A model generated the notes under the pieces. That model ran no database searches and was not told where the DNA came from. It saw only the letters and a list, made by a program, of their open reading frames with translations. A DNA stretch of 64,000 nucleotides from Pycnococcus provasolii (taxonomy: Eukaryota; Chlorophyta; Pseudoscourfieldiophyceae; Pseudoscourfieldiales), in the NCBI GenBank assembly GCA_049487715.1, contig CP150559.1, forward strand, positions 663,748 through 727,747, given 5' to 3'. Position numbers and translations under genes: made by a program. Shown one piece after another: positions 63,843-64,000 of this stretch (position 1 is the first letter of the stretch; each line of letters begins with the position of its first letter).

Positions 63843-64000
63843 GGGTTAGGGTTAGGGTTAGGGTTAGGGTTAGGGTTAGGGTTAGGGTTAGGGTTAGGGT
63901 TAGGGTTAGGGTTAGGGTTAGGGTTAGGGTTAGGGTTAGGGTTAGGGTTAGGGTTAGGGTTAGGGTTAGGGTTAGGGTTAGGGTTAGGGTTAGGGTTAGG
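63843..64000 (+). repeat. Telomere, (TTAGGG)n
   Basis: About 26 perfect GGGTTA units run to the window edge. G-rich strand orientation 5' to 3' toward the end shows this is the right-hand chromosome terminus. Confidence 0.99.

Overview
This 64 kb window is the end of a eukaryotic nuclear chromosome. The last 158 bases are an unbroken (TTAGGG)n telomere, and about 2.5 kb of subtelomeric repeats precede it. Gene content points to a small green alga of prasinophyte type. Plastid-related genes include a plastid phosphate translocator, plastid ribosomal protein L4, a plastid-type coproporphyrinogen III oxidase and an ABC1 kinase. Plant-lineage proteins include an AP2-domain factor, a SnRK1-type kinase, a UTR5-like nucleotide-sugar transporter and a PRA1 protein. 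A GT29 sialyltransferase-like enzyme and a selenoprotein also fit this group. The species cannot be fixed from sequence alone, and a TTAGGG telomere is not the commonest green-lineage type.

Genes are dense, G+C-rich and mostly intronless. Five genes carry introns I could place, of 46 to 146 bases (12537-14128, 15566-16278, 11326-12214, 35342-36150, 6198-8496). Orientation alternates almost gene by gene, giving many head-to-head pairs over short shared promoters. Those promoters repeatedly carry telomere-like GGGTTAGGG words or a TTGGGGGTTT / AAACCCCCAA word. The promoters of the RPS29 gene and of the plastid L4 / nucleolar RRM pair share a longer module.

Layout: 1-16 kb holds RNA-binding, RAD51C, mitochondrial L12, PPR-like and plastid translocator genes, then the selenoprotein (11326-12214) with its SECIS element (11203-11268), an EGF-GT29 fusion, a frameshifted beta-hydroxyacid dehydrogenase and complex I NDUFS4. 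16-34 kb holds RPS29, mannose-6-phosphate isomerase, VPS23/TSG101, MBF1, UTR5-like transporter, mRNA cap methyltransferase, PRA1, an AP2 factor, a very large ankyrin protein and EB1. 34-50 kb holds several uncharacterised proteins, a lone MATH domain, a plastid S1 protein, a long coiled-coil protein, dihydrolipoamide dehydrogenase, a WHEP-like protein, an ABC1 kinase, a thioesterase and plastid L4. 50-61 kb holds a nucleolar RRM protein, coproporphyrinogen oxidase, a GPI-type lipid-transfer-like protein, RFT1 and SnRK1. 61-64 kb is subtelomeric: an orphan methionine synthase (METH) exon, a perfect inverted repeat, 67-base hairpin repeats, a 164-base direct duplication, one uncharacterised gene and the telomere.

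Most genes are unrelated housekeeping genes. Mannose-6-phosphate isomerase, UTR5-like transporter, RFT1 and the GT29 enzyme all bear on sugar activation and glycosylation. The most notable locus is the PRXL2/AhpC-TSA-like gene at 11326-12214, where a UGA that can only be read as selenocysteine in a UxxC motif is split by an intron and a SECIS-like hairpin lies in the 3' UTR. A SECp43-like RNA-binding protein is encoded 10 kb away.
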